From Suillus spraguei (lineage: Eukaryota; Basidiomycota; Agaricomycetes; Boletales; Suillaceae): a stretch of 64,000 nucleotides of DNA. The DNA is taken from positions 1-64,000 of the forward strand of contig JABCPU010000182.1 of assembly GCA_016800925.1 (NCBI GenBank). Reading direction: 5' to 3'. Positions 45,533 to 57,250 of this stretch are shown piece after piece. Position 1 is the stretch's first letter. Each line of letters begins with the position of its first letter. A program made the position numbers and the translations under genes. The notes under the pieces were generated by a model. The model did not search any database, had not been told where the DNA came from, and worked only from the letters and a program-made list of their open reading frames with translations.

Positions 45533-47308
45533 ATGGACATCGATCAGCATGGAAACGTCGAGGCAGCATTCAGTCTCCCGAACGAGTTGATCGCTATAGT
45601 TTTCGATGAACTCGATATAGTATCTCTTTTGAGATGCAAGCAAGTATGTACCGTATATGCTCAATTGCATACCACTCAAACATACGCTGAATCCCAGGTA
45701 TGCAAATTGTTTCATTCAGTTATCAACACCAATGTGCAACTTCTCTACAAAACCGAGCTGTTTTTCGGGCGGTTCGAGAATGGACGCCATTGTAATCTTG
45801 ATACTGCTGGTCGCCTTCGTGCCTGTCGACAGTACCAACAGGCTTGGAACAACTTCTCTTTTCCAGACTCCAGATTCATAAATATGCACGATGGTCATGC
45901 CTGGGAACTGTCCGGGGGAGTATTGTGTCAAGCTACACAGACAGGGCTTACTTGCGTACAACTTCCTTGCAAAATTAAAGACATTCCCGAACGAGAATGG
46001 ACTATCAAAGATTTTGGATTCGAGATCAAAGATTTCACGGTTGATACATCTCAGGAATTGATTATCGCTTTGGAAATAGTAGATGCCATGTACGTTTTGA
46101 TGCGTTTGTTTTTCAGAGGCATACCTGATACTAAATGGCACAGCCCGAACCGGACATGCAACGTACACCTGAGAGCCTTAATGACCGGCGAGCATCATCC
46201 AATGGCTGTCATGCCTTTCGTGACGCACCTACTATCGGACATGCATGAGGAACTTAGATTCCTCATTCAAGTTTGTGGTTCCCACACTGCAATACTGTGT
46301 CAAGAACGCGGGGATGATCCCAACTCTCGGCTGGTTGTCTGGGACTGGAAGTCTGGTCAACAGAAGCTTGTACGTCTTCCACGCCTACTGTTGCGGGTAG
46401 AACATTGAGAATAGTTCAAAGTTCATTCAAGACTCAGACCTTCGATCTTTTTCTTTCGTCACAGAAGACTTGCTTTTGGTTGGCATCGTCGCCGTGGAGA
46501 GTGACGAAACGCCGCCCCGTTTGGACATCCTCAGTATCGACAACTTCAGCGAAGATGTGGAGGGATATAAAGATGTCAACTACATCTGCAGCCTGGGGTA
46601 TCCAAAGATGAAGGCCGACGTTATAGACATGTTGATTCGATCGGAGCCGACTCCAGGATGGTCTCCGTCTCAGACTGTTCAAACTCCCTTCTTCTTCGCT
46701 CGCAGTGACCGCATCTTCACAATTACTATGCGGGTCTCCCCCGAAAGCAATCCCAGCGAAGAGTGTACTATACTAATCATCCCCTTGTCCACTATCATGG
46801 CTCAGGTTGAATTGTCTTGCAATACGCAAAAACGTATTGTCCCGTGGACAGAGTGGGGTCCGAATGGTTCTTATATGCTCCTTCGCAACCCGTCCGACAC
46901 CTGGGTTTGCTACGTCTACGGCATGAAGTTCATCCAACTTCTGCCATGGAAAAAAGGAAATTCTGCAAGAGTATATGATTTTAACAAGCATGCAGCGAGG
47001 AGGGACGTTCGAAATGAACAAACAACGGAACCGAAACTTCCGTGGAAGCGCCTAGGAATGCCACAGTCACTGAATTCGCGGTGTTCTGCTTTTGCTGAAG
47101 AAGTATACACGTATCTTCCTGGCCGTGTTGCGACTGTTGAAGTAATGCCAAGTGATGCATCATCTCACGCTTGGGAGGCGGCCATGATTGGTGAAGATAA
47201 CATTGTACTGGTTTCTGTGAGTCTTCCGATATTTGCTGTTTGATTGTCACTTACACGAAAGGTATTGCTTAGGTTCATGCAAGAAAGTATGGCTATATCG
47301 CCATGTAA
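45533..47308 (+). CDS. F-box domain protein
   Basis: F-box proteins recruit substrates to SCF ubiquitin ligases. The chosen ATG is 45533 (MDIDQHGN), the first ATG of the frame. The F-box begins about residue 14: LPNELIAIVFDELDIVSLLRCKQ, then, across a 54-nt intron (45644-45697), VCKLFHSVI. Further exons: 45698-46369, 46422-47216 and 47273-47308, all with GT-AG introns of 52-56 nt and agreeing phases. Together they give a C-terminal region of roughly 500 residues typical of mushroom F-box proteins with no named domain. The short last exon VHARKYGYIAM before TAA fits the family end. No defects seen. Confidence 0.85.
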
Positions 47309-49103
47309 ATTGAAAGCTTGTCGTCTCGAAGTGTGTATTATATCTGTGAATCTACGCCACGAAATTTCATTTCCTAACATGCTTGAATTTCAATATACTT
47401 GTACTACATTCAATCACTTGTGCCTTGCAAGATAGATGGCACCCCCCCTGCCGTTGGTAGGCAACCCATCAATTAGTTTGAGCCTTGTTATCTCCCAGAT
47501 GGGCGTCACACATATCTTTAGTACGCCAAGGGAACATCATTTTGTTTACGGGTCAACTGTGCAGCGTTTCAGTGGCCACAAATCCCCTGATTTCCGTGGA
47601 CTTACATAAAGAGCGCTATCTTTCCTAGTGTGTGGCGGCTTCTCAGACCATTCGCGGCAAATGCATACTGTTATGATCCATTAGTACAGCCGCCAAGATC
47701 GTGGCAGGTCGACGCTAACTGAACCTGACTCGGACACCACCACGCGGTACTCTCATCACCGAGCTTCTTCATCATGGGCACACACACTGCACGTACCGTT
47801 ACCACCAAATCTATCAGGTCTATTGTCCCCAATTACCGTGATCATGACATGAATCACCCAATGATTATTTCCTTTTACAGGATGCGACCGAGCTTCAAAT
47901 GCATAAATGCGTTTACCTACAACCTATCATACGTATATGCTTATCTGGGGACGAAGCCGCGGAGGCCAATGTCGGACTGTCACGGACATGTCAACTTTGA
48001 CATGTCGAACCGGATCACGAGCTCGAACGCAAGCGCCGAGCACAAGCGCGATCCAAACATTTTTTTTATAACACCTCGGGGCTTGCAACTGATGGATGAA
48101 CTGTGACGCTATCCGTTGATCTACCATGCAGTCACTTGATCAGCGAGTGTCCGTAGGGCGGGGACGATCCGGATTCCGCGGAGGGAGACAGAGACACGTC
48201 ATCGTCAACTCTGACATATGGTCACACCATGATTGATCTCGGGTTCGAGCTCTGGGGCAACTTTGTCTTTCTCCGACAAGTGCTACCGCGTCATTAAGTC
48301 CGCTATTAATCTGGCCTGCTGTGCAGGTTTCGGCATGTGATAGGAGTAATCAAACGACTTACCTGAGCGACGGACATCCAAGCCCGCGGGGAGTTGATCA
48401 TGATCAAAGTGTGCGTACGTGTCCACGATACATAAATGTCTCTTGAACATAAACGCCAGAGATTAAACTGGGCAGAAACTTTGTGATGGTCCTGTGCTAG
48501 GTTCCTCGGTGCTGTACATGTGCTTAAAAAGTTGCTATGCAGTAACCAGTTCGCCCATTTGCTCTTACGGCCTTCTAATTACGTCCCATACGAGATTGGA
48601 CCAATTGTTTTGCTGGTTTCGTCGCATGTGCGGAAGTAACGTTGCGATTATCTAGCACAGACTCGGCGCTGCCAGTCGTGGGCACAACTAAACAATCTTA
48701 GATTATCACCGATGAAGTTACACAGTAGGACTACAAGGGAAAAGGACCATAAGGGTATGGCGTTGACAAGAACGCATAGCAACTTGGGGCCCAAGTACAC
48801 AGCAAAAATGACATGAAAGCAAAAAAAAAAAGTATATTGTACGAATGGGGAGGACGCCAGAACGACCCCGAAATAAAGTGAACGACACAAAAAATTAGGG
48901 TATGCAGGGCCAATGGTATCTATGGTTAAATGAGATGAGATATTGAATATGTCAAATTTGAAGATTAGCATAGTGGGAAAACAGGCAGGACGAGACGGAA
49001 TGTGTGGTTATTGTTTCTGCATGTAGGAACATCCGAGATGCGAATGCGCATAAGGGAGTGTGAGTGCAGATCTAAGTAAAGCGCGTGTAACATGACGCTA
49101 AGA
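47309..49103. other. Intergenic, no gene seen
   Basis: About 1.8 kb with small open frames only, none with conserved motifs or intron signals that extend them. Confidence 0.45.
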
Positions 49104-50021
49104 TTAAGGCGACTCGGGAAAGGGTAGACCCTTATGACGTTTCCTGCTTCGTTCGTGGCGTCTGCAATCGCTCTGATTGAAGAATGCCTGAGTACAGCCA
49201 GCAATGTTGCAGGCGAAGGGCCGAACACCCGTATGAGACTGCATATGGCCTATTGCATTTATTTCAGTTCACGGTAAAGGGAGGTAGTTCGGCAGACAAA
49301 CTTACGCTTCAAGCTAAATACGGCCGTAAAGGTTTGTCCACATTCTTCGCACACATGGGTGGCTTCGTGGCGACGACGTCGTTGGTTGGCATCAAGCATC
49401 GCCTGGCTCGCGACGGGACGAGACATGCTTGATTCTGAATGCGAGCGAACGTGCCTAGAGCCGGTAGCCGGGGGTTGAAGATAAAATGGATCGCTTGAAG
49501 AATGGTGGTGTCGAAGAGAAGCTGAGCTCCCTCGACGCGAAAGACTTGAATCGGGGATCATAGGAGACCCGCTACCCTCAGAAGAAGGGGAGGTAATTTC
49601 AGACCATGGAGACGAAAGCGACTCATAGCTGGGGGTGGGGGAAAGTGTGGCGTAAGATGAAGAAGGTGATGGCGTATATACAGGTATAAGGCGCGTGTTG
49701 TCGGATATAGTTCGTAACATCGTCTGGGGTGGAGGGGAAGGTGGGATTACTTGAAAGGTATCAAGAGATGGTGCAAAGGATTCAGGGCCGGTCATGAATG
49801 GTCCCTGGAAAAACAAGTCTTGCGGTTGCTGAGTTTCATTGAAGAGTTGCTCAAGGTTCAAACCATCAGACTTAGATCTTCCAATGGCGAGAATTGATTA
49901 TTGTAATAATCGGCTGGAAACCTGTTTAGCTTGAGTATAAACAAATGACGTGCACAGACTTACATTCGTTGTAAGAGAGTATGGTAGAGGAAGACATAAA
50001 TGGCAGATCCTGATGGTACAT
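49104..50021 (-). CDS. C2H2 zinc-finger transcription factor-like protein
   Basis: A probable DNA-binding regulator. Stop TAA at 49104-49106. The last exon (49249-49104) and the preceding one (from 49861 or upstream to 49306) join with correct phase through a GTAAGT intron to make a finger CEECGQTFTAVFSLKRHMQSH. A second finger follows, beginning CNIAGCTQAF and ending HERSRKRH. The region before the fingers is Ser/Pro-rich (SPSSSYATLSPTPSYESLSS), as in activation domains. A 5' exon at ATG 50021 (MYHQDLPFMSSS) followed by SDYYNNQFSPLEDLS fits, but a one-base shift near 49875 separates it from the main frame. If that is not an assembly error, the start would be internal. Confidence 0.75.
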
Positions 50022-51863
50022 GGCGTATGAAAAGGAGTTAGTGTCGAGCCTATACGAGCTGACGCATGAGTCGAGAGTTAACGACAGAAAGTACGGAAAC
50101 GAACGTACTGTGTGGGAGCGCGTCTCGTTTGATCAGAACCAGAAGGGGACTCTATATGGATATGAGGGACTGCTGTCGCTGTCATCTGCATACTGCGACG
50201 AGAGGGATCGTTGTTGGTGGAGGACATTGTAGGGGTGAATGGATATTATAAACTATGAATGAAGATGACAGGCCATTTATATGTAAACGCAGCCTCGTAC
50301 AGATGGTCCTTTTTGGGACAGCGCCGAAAACAACTATAGGATCTCACCGAAATTTGACAAATTCTTGTGAGCGCCCAAAGACGCCTGCCCCCACAAGATT
50401 CTGGCGAAATGTGGTTAAGATCTGACAGATCTGGCCTTCCGACTAGGGACCGAAATGCTCAGCGCAGTTGTGCAATTCGGAAAATGCCAAATTGACTTCC
50501 ATCGTGCCATCGTACTCGTAACCTGGTTGTAACCCACAAGTTATGCAACCACTGCGGGTGGGAGAAATGGGAGGAAAAGCGCCTTGAATCTACATGGAAT
50601 TTCTCTGAATAGCCTTGATACTCTCGAAAATGACATGGACCAGCCAACCAGCCAAGCGGCTGTGCTTTCTGAAGGAAAAGTCAGAGGGGAGTTTAAGTGA
50701 GGAAAACGGTGGCACAGCCACACGCTTATCCATCCACAAGTTGATTCACATGGGCGAACTAGTACTATATCTTTGACTGAGGTCAGCCTCACTGAGCACC
50801 GTTGAACACGTCGTATAAGCACAGTTTGATTCCTCGTGGTATTAGTGGATACACCGCTTTCCTGCATCGCCGCAGCATGGCCCGCGCCAATAGTATCTTC
50901 TTTCCGATGATAATGGAAAAAAAAAACAATATTTTAGGCCTGCCAATCTCACAGCCCTACCTAGGTGGCAGCCATTGGCATGACCCATTTTTGATTTGCT
51001 TTACATAGAATATAATAATAATTCGTTTGGCCTTTTGACCTGACCTAAAGTGGGTTGCCGCACCTTTACAACGTGTTAGTGGCACTGCCCTGCTTAGCAC
51101 AGGCAAGCATAGCGTTTATTTTACACTTGCCAACGAAACCACGCAACTAGTACATAATATGTAATCACAAAGGTCAGGCAAGATGTCACAGCTTGTTCAC
51201 TTCTGGGAGTTCCTTGTCTTCAACACCAAGAGTTATTACGTTTACTTGAACGACGGAATATTCATAGTTGACCGAGGCTGAATTCCTCTTGTTCGGTGGT
51301 GATAAATCCCATCACGCAGATATCCGTTTTGATTGCCATCTTGGTTGAAATAACAAACACATAGTATCTTGATGATCACGGAGGTTCTTCTCTTCATTAG
51401 CTCGGGGTGATCACCAACCGCGTTAATGTCCCGACAGCTCGCTTCGCACTTGGTACGGTATCTCTCATTTCCGAAGCCCTCCGATACCACTGGCTAATGT
51501 GGAAATTGGTCAAACAAAGATCCGAGTACATGGCCCAATATGTGGGCTGGCAGACACAAGGTAGACGGTCTGGGGATATATTTTGAACCTCGTGGAGTTT
51601 CGAAGCTATTGACCTTGCCAAGTACCTGTGACAGCCACACGCGTGCTAGGCCCGGATCTGCTTCATCTAGTGATCAAAATACGAGTTTATGTATTACGTA
51701 TCTATATGGGGTTTCATATACTTGTACCATATCCCAACGGGGTCAGTTAAATTTTCATGCACAATCAGAGCGCCCAGGGCGCAGCGGTTCTAGCGTGTCT
51801 AGTTGGCCAGGTCGGAGTTCAATATAGTTACCGATTGGTACAAACGAAACTTGAACATCCTAC
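50022..51863. other. Intergenic, no gene seen
   Basis: About 1.8 kb between the zinc-finger gene and CWC2. Several small frames show no conserved features. Confidence 0.45.
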
Positions 51864-53111
51864 TCAATCTTCCTCGTCACTCCCGTAGTCCGCTACTCCC
51901 AGCCCTGAAGTTAATGGTTTCGGAGGTATTATCTTTGGATTCATGGCAGATAACGAGACCCCGTTCCGCTTCCTTATTTCGGCAAAGTACTTCAGTCCTT
52001 CCATTGTATCGGCAGACAACAGACCAAGCGGCTGAGGTGGTGGCTCTGACGTCACTTCTTGTGGCGGTGGCAGCTCAATTCGCCGTCGTTTTGGGTCTGG
52101 GTCGCTGGATTCCAGGTCTTCCACCACTTCTCCTTCATCATCCAGCATATCCCCATCTTCTAATGCCCGGACAGCCCGCATGGCATCAACAATACGAGGG
52201 TCCATCCGCGCCTTGATAGCTTCCTGCCCGATCTCCTCCAGTCGCCGCTTCTCCGCCACCTTTTGCACAGGATTGGGATCCTCGGTGGCCCATCGAACGT
52301 TCAAGATTTCATCATTGTCAAGGGATTGGCACGCCATGGCCTCTTTCGCAAACTGTGCGCCAAATCCGAGACTAAGTCACGAACGCAACGCTACGATACT
52401 GTAGCACGCGGACTGTACGAGAAAGGGATATATTTTAGATGCCGTCTCTTGAAAACTTCCAATAACATACTGCGTTCAATTTCCCCCCACTCTTTGAAAT
52501 GTCTCGTGACAATATCTTCCGTCTCCGGGCCTGGACCGGTCTCCTTGATTCGACCGACGTATAGCGTCCGATTTTGTCGGTTGAAACTACCAACGCCACC
52601 CATGTCGTCTCTGTAGTCCGAGAATTTGTCTCGAGCGAAACAATCTTTGCTCGAATCAGGTAGTGCGTTATCAGGGTCGGGAAGAGTGTGAAGGTAGTCG
52701 CATTCCCACCCATACGGGCAGCACCCACGGGCGAAGAACAGACAACAATAACGAATGCCAGTCGTGTTCGCTCGAGTCAGGCCTGAGTCCTTCTTGATGT
52801 TGCACCGAGTTTGCGATTTTACTTTGCTATAGCATAGTCAGACATTGAACTGAGAAATAAATATACGTTAAACTCACTTGGAGTAGTTATCTTCTCGGTC
52901 ACCTCCAGCCCACTTGTTGTACCAGATATCTACAATTACACTCATAAACAGTCCTGGGTGACAAACATCATTGACGCTTACTGTATTCCTTCCCGGTCTG
53001 AGGCGTCTCCTTTCTTTCTACATCTCCCGCTTTCACTTGCTTCCGCGCAGGCTTGAGCTTTTTTGCTAGCTTTGGTTTTGCCACCACCGTTGTCGTTTCG
53101 TCGGTACTCAT
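51864..53111 (-). CDS. CWC2: Pre-mRNA-splicing factor CWC2
   Basis: CWC2 contacts U6 and the catalytic core of the spliceosome. From ATG 53111: a Lys-rich start (AKPKLAKKLKPARKQ), then YNIWYNKWAGGD-like sequence spread over two small exons. The CCCH zinc finger has Cys in TRCNIKKDSG, FFARGCCPYGWECDYLH with CFARDKFSDYRDDMGG after it. The RRM opens NRTLYVGRIKETGPG and runs HFKEWGEIER, an intron near 52400-52450, then VLQYRSVAFVT (RNP1). At RNP1 the frame meets TAG and needs two extra bases before AQFAKEAMACQSLDND. The remainder (DEILNVRWATEDPNP and an acidic C-terminus ending GSDEED) is sound. Everything else matches a normal, essential gene. Confidence 0.9.
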
Positions 53112-53300
53112 GATAAAGAACGCTAAGAACCTGACTAAGCACTTGATTGGTCGAAAGCTTCCACTCGCTTATTACATAAGCTGTCGTTGATTCGTTCATG
53201 CTCACGTCCAACTTGCAGCTCACGGACGATAGCTGAGCGCAGCTACCGTCCTGGAAGCTGCAAGTTTAGCCGTTTCATATGCCTGTCATAGCCATTATTG
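53112..53300. promoter_or_regulatory. Upstream region of CWC2
   Basis: Short region before the CWC2 start; it contains the inverted pair GAGCTGCAAG...CTTGCAGCTC-like sequences near 53210-53265. No clear TATA box. Confidence 0.3.
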
Positions 53301-53675
53301 TTACCTCACCACTATCTCCAATGTCATTTTACTGACTGGTTCTTCATATACATCCGAAGCGCAACTTCTGAACTCTAAGAAGGGGGACATCGCGGCGGTA
53401 CGAACCACTGATTCTAGAATGTAGATCAAACATTTACTTGTACAGCCCTCAGCACCGCTACAAAGAGAAATTACCCGACTCGTTGGAGCCGTCGGTTTGG
53501 TAGAGTTAATGAACGGTGTGGGGGCCGATGTTTCTCCGTAAGGCGGCGGCGTTCTCGAAATAATGGAGGCGGTCCATTCGGTGGGTACCCTAACAGTGAT
53601 GTGATACACGCCTTCTGAATGCAGTGGCCTTCCGCATGCGAGCATCGATGTGTTCTGATGTCTAAGCGTTGTCAT
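53301..53675 (-). CDS. Hypothetical protein, weakly supported
   Basis: An open frame of 124 residues, MTTLRHQNTSM to EIVVR. The first part (GVYHITVRVPTEWTAS) is well composed. A GTACAAG site near 53440 could be an intron donor. No domain recognised and no partner exon confirmed. It may be chance. Confidence 0.25.
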   Translation of the reverse strand: MTTLRHQNTSMLACGRPLHSEGVYHITVRVPTEWTASIISRTPPPYGETSAPTPFINSTKPTAPTSRVISLCSGAEGCTSKCLIYILESVVRTAAMSPFLEFRSCASDVYEEPVSKMTLEIVVR

Positions 53676-55206
53676 CGAAGGTCCAACTGGACCAGCCCCC
53701 GGTCAGGTCGCTCAAGCGCCCTCGGAGCTTCAGTCCTGGGAAGTGGAGGACCGCGGTTCTACCTTCCAAAGCTAAAAAAATTATGGTTTAGAACATTCAA
53801 GGTTTGTTATCGATAGTTCGCTCGCGCATCCTAGCATTCTAACGTCCTGACACCGCGCCCCAGATCTTAAACATTGTCGGAAACCGACCAACGATAATTG
53901 CATGCGAGCATGTACACGGAAACCTACGTACTAGAGTTAAAACGGAAGTCCGCGGGATCCTGACAATTCACAGATCGGTCTGGACTGTCCAGTTCGTAAT
54001 GTTGTCGAGGAAACAGCTGCCCAACTACATAATTATTCGCCACAAGTGATCTAGCTAGGCTTGATTGTGGAAGAAAGTCCACGCTATCTTGGTCTACTGG
54101 TGACCCTTGGCAGATGGAGAACTCAAAGGTGCTGGGAGATCATATGGTTGCTACGTACATGTCGTACATCCATTTTGCCACTGGTGAAGCGCAGCACGAG
54201 TCATGAACCCCTAAGTACCTTCCGACTAGCTATATCTGTTTATACTTCAATGTCACACCTTGGTAGGACTTACTCCATGGCAATCGATGGAGATAATGTG
54301 ACGTACAACGGACACCCGCATTTTGGAATAATCTAACGGCTGGATCAAAAGATTCGGGTGAACGATCCAGCCAAAGCCACTGAGATAAGACGTTCCAACT
54401 TCCGCAGTTAGCATTGAAGTGGCAGTTTGATTTGCAATCTGGGCTACATCACGGAGTGAGATCGCTTGAACTCTAACTTTATCCACATTGTAATGGAGGG
54501 TATAGTGCAAATGTTAGGAGCACGGCGCAGGGGTCAGAGCGAGCGGCAGATCAAGAGGGTAACGTAGGCAGGGGCCAGGGGTCCGTAGAGGTCCGGGGTC
54601 TTGGAGCACTCATCACTAGCATACAACACCGGGTTCCCTTCCCCTTCAGAAGGCTGGCAGGTCTACCATAGAAGGTTGTCAATTATGCCTGTTTCCACTG
54701 CGCAGTACTCGGGTGTATTCGCAATGCCTAGAAGATCGGAATAATTAGTTCATCCCTTGCTTACCGCGCGACTTGAAGCTTAGCTGTCGGGTTGAGCGCG
54801 CATGCACGTGTGCACAAGTGCCAGTAGATAGGATCCAATCGAAGCACAGCTGGCACTCTTGCGAGGGACCAATGGATGTCATATCACTGGTTGCCTGTGA
54901 ATATATTCATGAGAATGAAACAACGAAACAACTTGAGCGTCAGGTTGGATTACATGATCCGGGACGACCCGATTGTTTGTTGGGTGAGCCACATCCCCTT
55001 CCGGGACAAAGAACCATAGACTTTTCCACAGCAGAAAATTCTACCACAGAATAGCACAAACAACACAGCGAAAGAGCGATACATAACAGAAATGGATACA
55101 TCATGAATTCATAGCGTGGTTGGTATCAAGTTCGTGAGTGTGTACGTATACAAACATCAGAAACAGAATATAGAAATGCAACTAGTACGGTACATAAGAT
55201 GAGCAG
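53676..55206. other. Intergenic, no gene seen
   Basis: About 1.5 kb with only short frames and no recognised motif. Confidence 0.45.
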
Positions 55207-57250
55207 TTAGACACGAGAGAGCATGATATGAGTAAGTGAGCACGAAAGGATGATAGCGAGGAAGGGATAGTAAGGCAACAATATGATCAGTAAGAAACAG
55301 AAACAGAGTAATAGATCAAAACTGCTTGAGCGCAAGAGTACATATGACCAACCTCGCAGAGAAATATTTGTAGCACGTCCAAAATTCGTGAAAAGGCACG
55401 CATGTGCGTTGAAACACATGAGGGGAGACGCAAACGGGGTTCTAAGCCCACTGTCCACCCCCCACCAACGTTTTTCTGAACCGCGCACGGCCCACTCAGC
55501 AATACCAGCTGTTGTCGCCACATACAAGAAACCTCCTGTCGGGTCGAAGCACGTTCCTGCAATATCCACATCCTCATGCTCTGCCACCGCTCCTGCACGT
55601 TCGACTTCTCCTTCCTCTCCATGCGGTCGCCGTGGGGTGCGCCGGTAGGGGTGGAATGAGGATATCATGGGGTGGTACGGAGGACTTGCAGAGCGATGTG
55701 GTGGACTTGCGGGGTGGTATGGTTGGGAAGAGAGAGGCGATGGGCTGATGGGCCGATATGGGCTCGAGGGGCGGTATGAATTTGGAGGTGGCGAGCCCCC
55801 ACGTGACAAGCAGTCCACTTCGAGCTCATCAAGATCCATCGTATCCCCTCATCACTGCCACCTATCATTCTAGAGGGCGGTGCGCTCGTCCATGACGTCA
55901 TCCGGGAGAGTGCACCGCGCGGAGGTATGACGACAATGCTGTCATCACGGCGTGCGGTACGTACACTCACTCGGCCTCCTGAATGTCTAAGTGAGGGAGG
56001 GACAGGTGCGTGAGCAGGAGGAGTTTGGCTGCAAGAGATGTTGGGAACGCGGATGATTTCTTCAGTTTCAAATGTTCGGGCGTCGAGGACGTGCAGGAGA
56101 TTGGTATGCTGGATAAATCATCACAATCAACTTGAGCATAAAACTGCGATACTCCGAACTCGCACGTACCTCAGTATACGTCATCACCTCGTGTCCTGCC
56201 CGCCCGCCAACTCCGCCACACCCAAACTTGACGCTCCGTGCACCCCATCCTGGAGCACGTGAGGTTCTGCGTGTCCAGTCCCATGGGTCATCACTCATCC
56301 ACTCGCTGTCACCACCGCCTCTCTCACGACTTGTATGCAGCACCTTTAACGGCTTTGTGCTTCGCACGTCCCAGATTGCGATAACTCCTTCTTGACAAGC
56401 AACAGCGAACTTAAGTCCGTCGGCGCTCCATGCAGTGCTAAAGGACGCCACGAGAGCGTTGGGATGGATGGCTGACGGGATCTGTAATGTTGTGACGCGA
56501 TTGAAGGTAAGTCGAGCGCCGCCTGCAAGGGAGTGAAGGTAGATCCGAGGAGAGTCTCCGACAGAGAGTAAGGTACGGCCGTCAGGCGATATAGAGGCTG
56601 TGCATATCCTAAGTTAATTCCTCACACGGGGGATGATAACGTACAGTGATTCACAGGCTCTTCGAGTGTGAGGGCCCCGCAGCACCTGAGATCTTGTGCC
56701 CAACGGACTCGGAGGGGTACGTCGTAGAGGCGAACTGTCCAATCATTATTACTCACTACGAGCCGTGGTTCATGAGAACTGTCAAATGGGCGTGCAAGGA
56801 GGACGGAATTGTTGATGCTTCCACTGAGCTTGCGGGAGTACTGCCAGAGCGCATGGGTACGTGATGGGCTGTGAAGTGAGAGGTGGATCTCAGTGTCCTG
56901 ACCACCTGCTGCGAGAAGTGTGTGTGGGGAATCAGAAAGCGTTAGTGAGGAAAGTGTGTTCGGGACAAATGTGAGATCGGCTAAGGGTTTTGGTGCCTAG
57001 GAGTCACAAATGAGAATCGTCCCGCGAACCTTGCTTCACAAAGGCAATGATAATGAAAACACACCAAGTCCGGATCATGAAGGTCATGTTCGATAATCGA
57101 GTTCTTATGAACATAATTGACGATGCCAGCCTCGCGTGGACATATGATTAAATCTCGAAGTTGCCTGCAGAGCAGTTTAGTGGCGAACAACCGTAAATCA
57201 TTAAAGCGTACACATGGCCGATGGTAACGTCTGCTGGTGCGATGACACAT
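55207..57250 (-). CDS. WD40-type protein resembling fungal DUF2415 proteins
   Basis: A probable beta-propeller scaffold of unknown role. From about 57250: LRDLIICPREAGIVNYVHKN and IIEHDLHDPDL, an intron, then LADLTFVPNTLSSLTLSDSP, LLAAGGQDTEIHLSLHSPS, RLVVSNNDWTVRLYDVP, a further intron, AWSADGLKFAVACQEGVIAIWDVRS, DDPWDWTRRTSRAPGWGARS and VKF. After more introns come VRTARRDDSIVVIPPRGD joined to TMDLDELEVDCLSRG (donor near 55917, acceptor near 55855), a Pro/Ser/Tyr-rich repeat region (SPYRPISPSPLSS), and a last blade VDIAGTCFDPTGGFLYVATT followed by GIAEWAVRGSEKRWWGVDSG. The DUF2415 link is from memory. The frame stays open to 55207 with an odd hydrophobic tail, so the true end may be an unrecognised intron near 55430. 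Confidence 0.75.

Noticed and set aside
45656..45697. Reading the F-box gene straight through 45644-45697
   Set aside because: The 54 bases keep the frame open but have GTATGT...CCCAG ends, and removing them restores the usual CKQVCKLF end of the F-box.
46079..46116. A further F-box gene intron (GTAGAT...TTTCAG)
   Set aside because: Splicing it would bring a TGA into frame; reading through keeps a good frame.
47774..48106. Plus-strand frame of 110 codons
   Set aside because: No motif, poor context and no flanking exons; not called as a gene.
48230..48270. GGTTCGAGCTC resembling a tRNA B box
   Set aside because: No matching A box, acceptor stem or cloverleaf could be drawn around it; no tRNA or rRNA gene is supported anywhere in the window.
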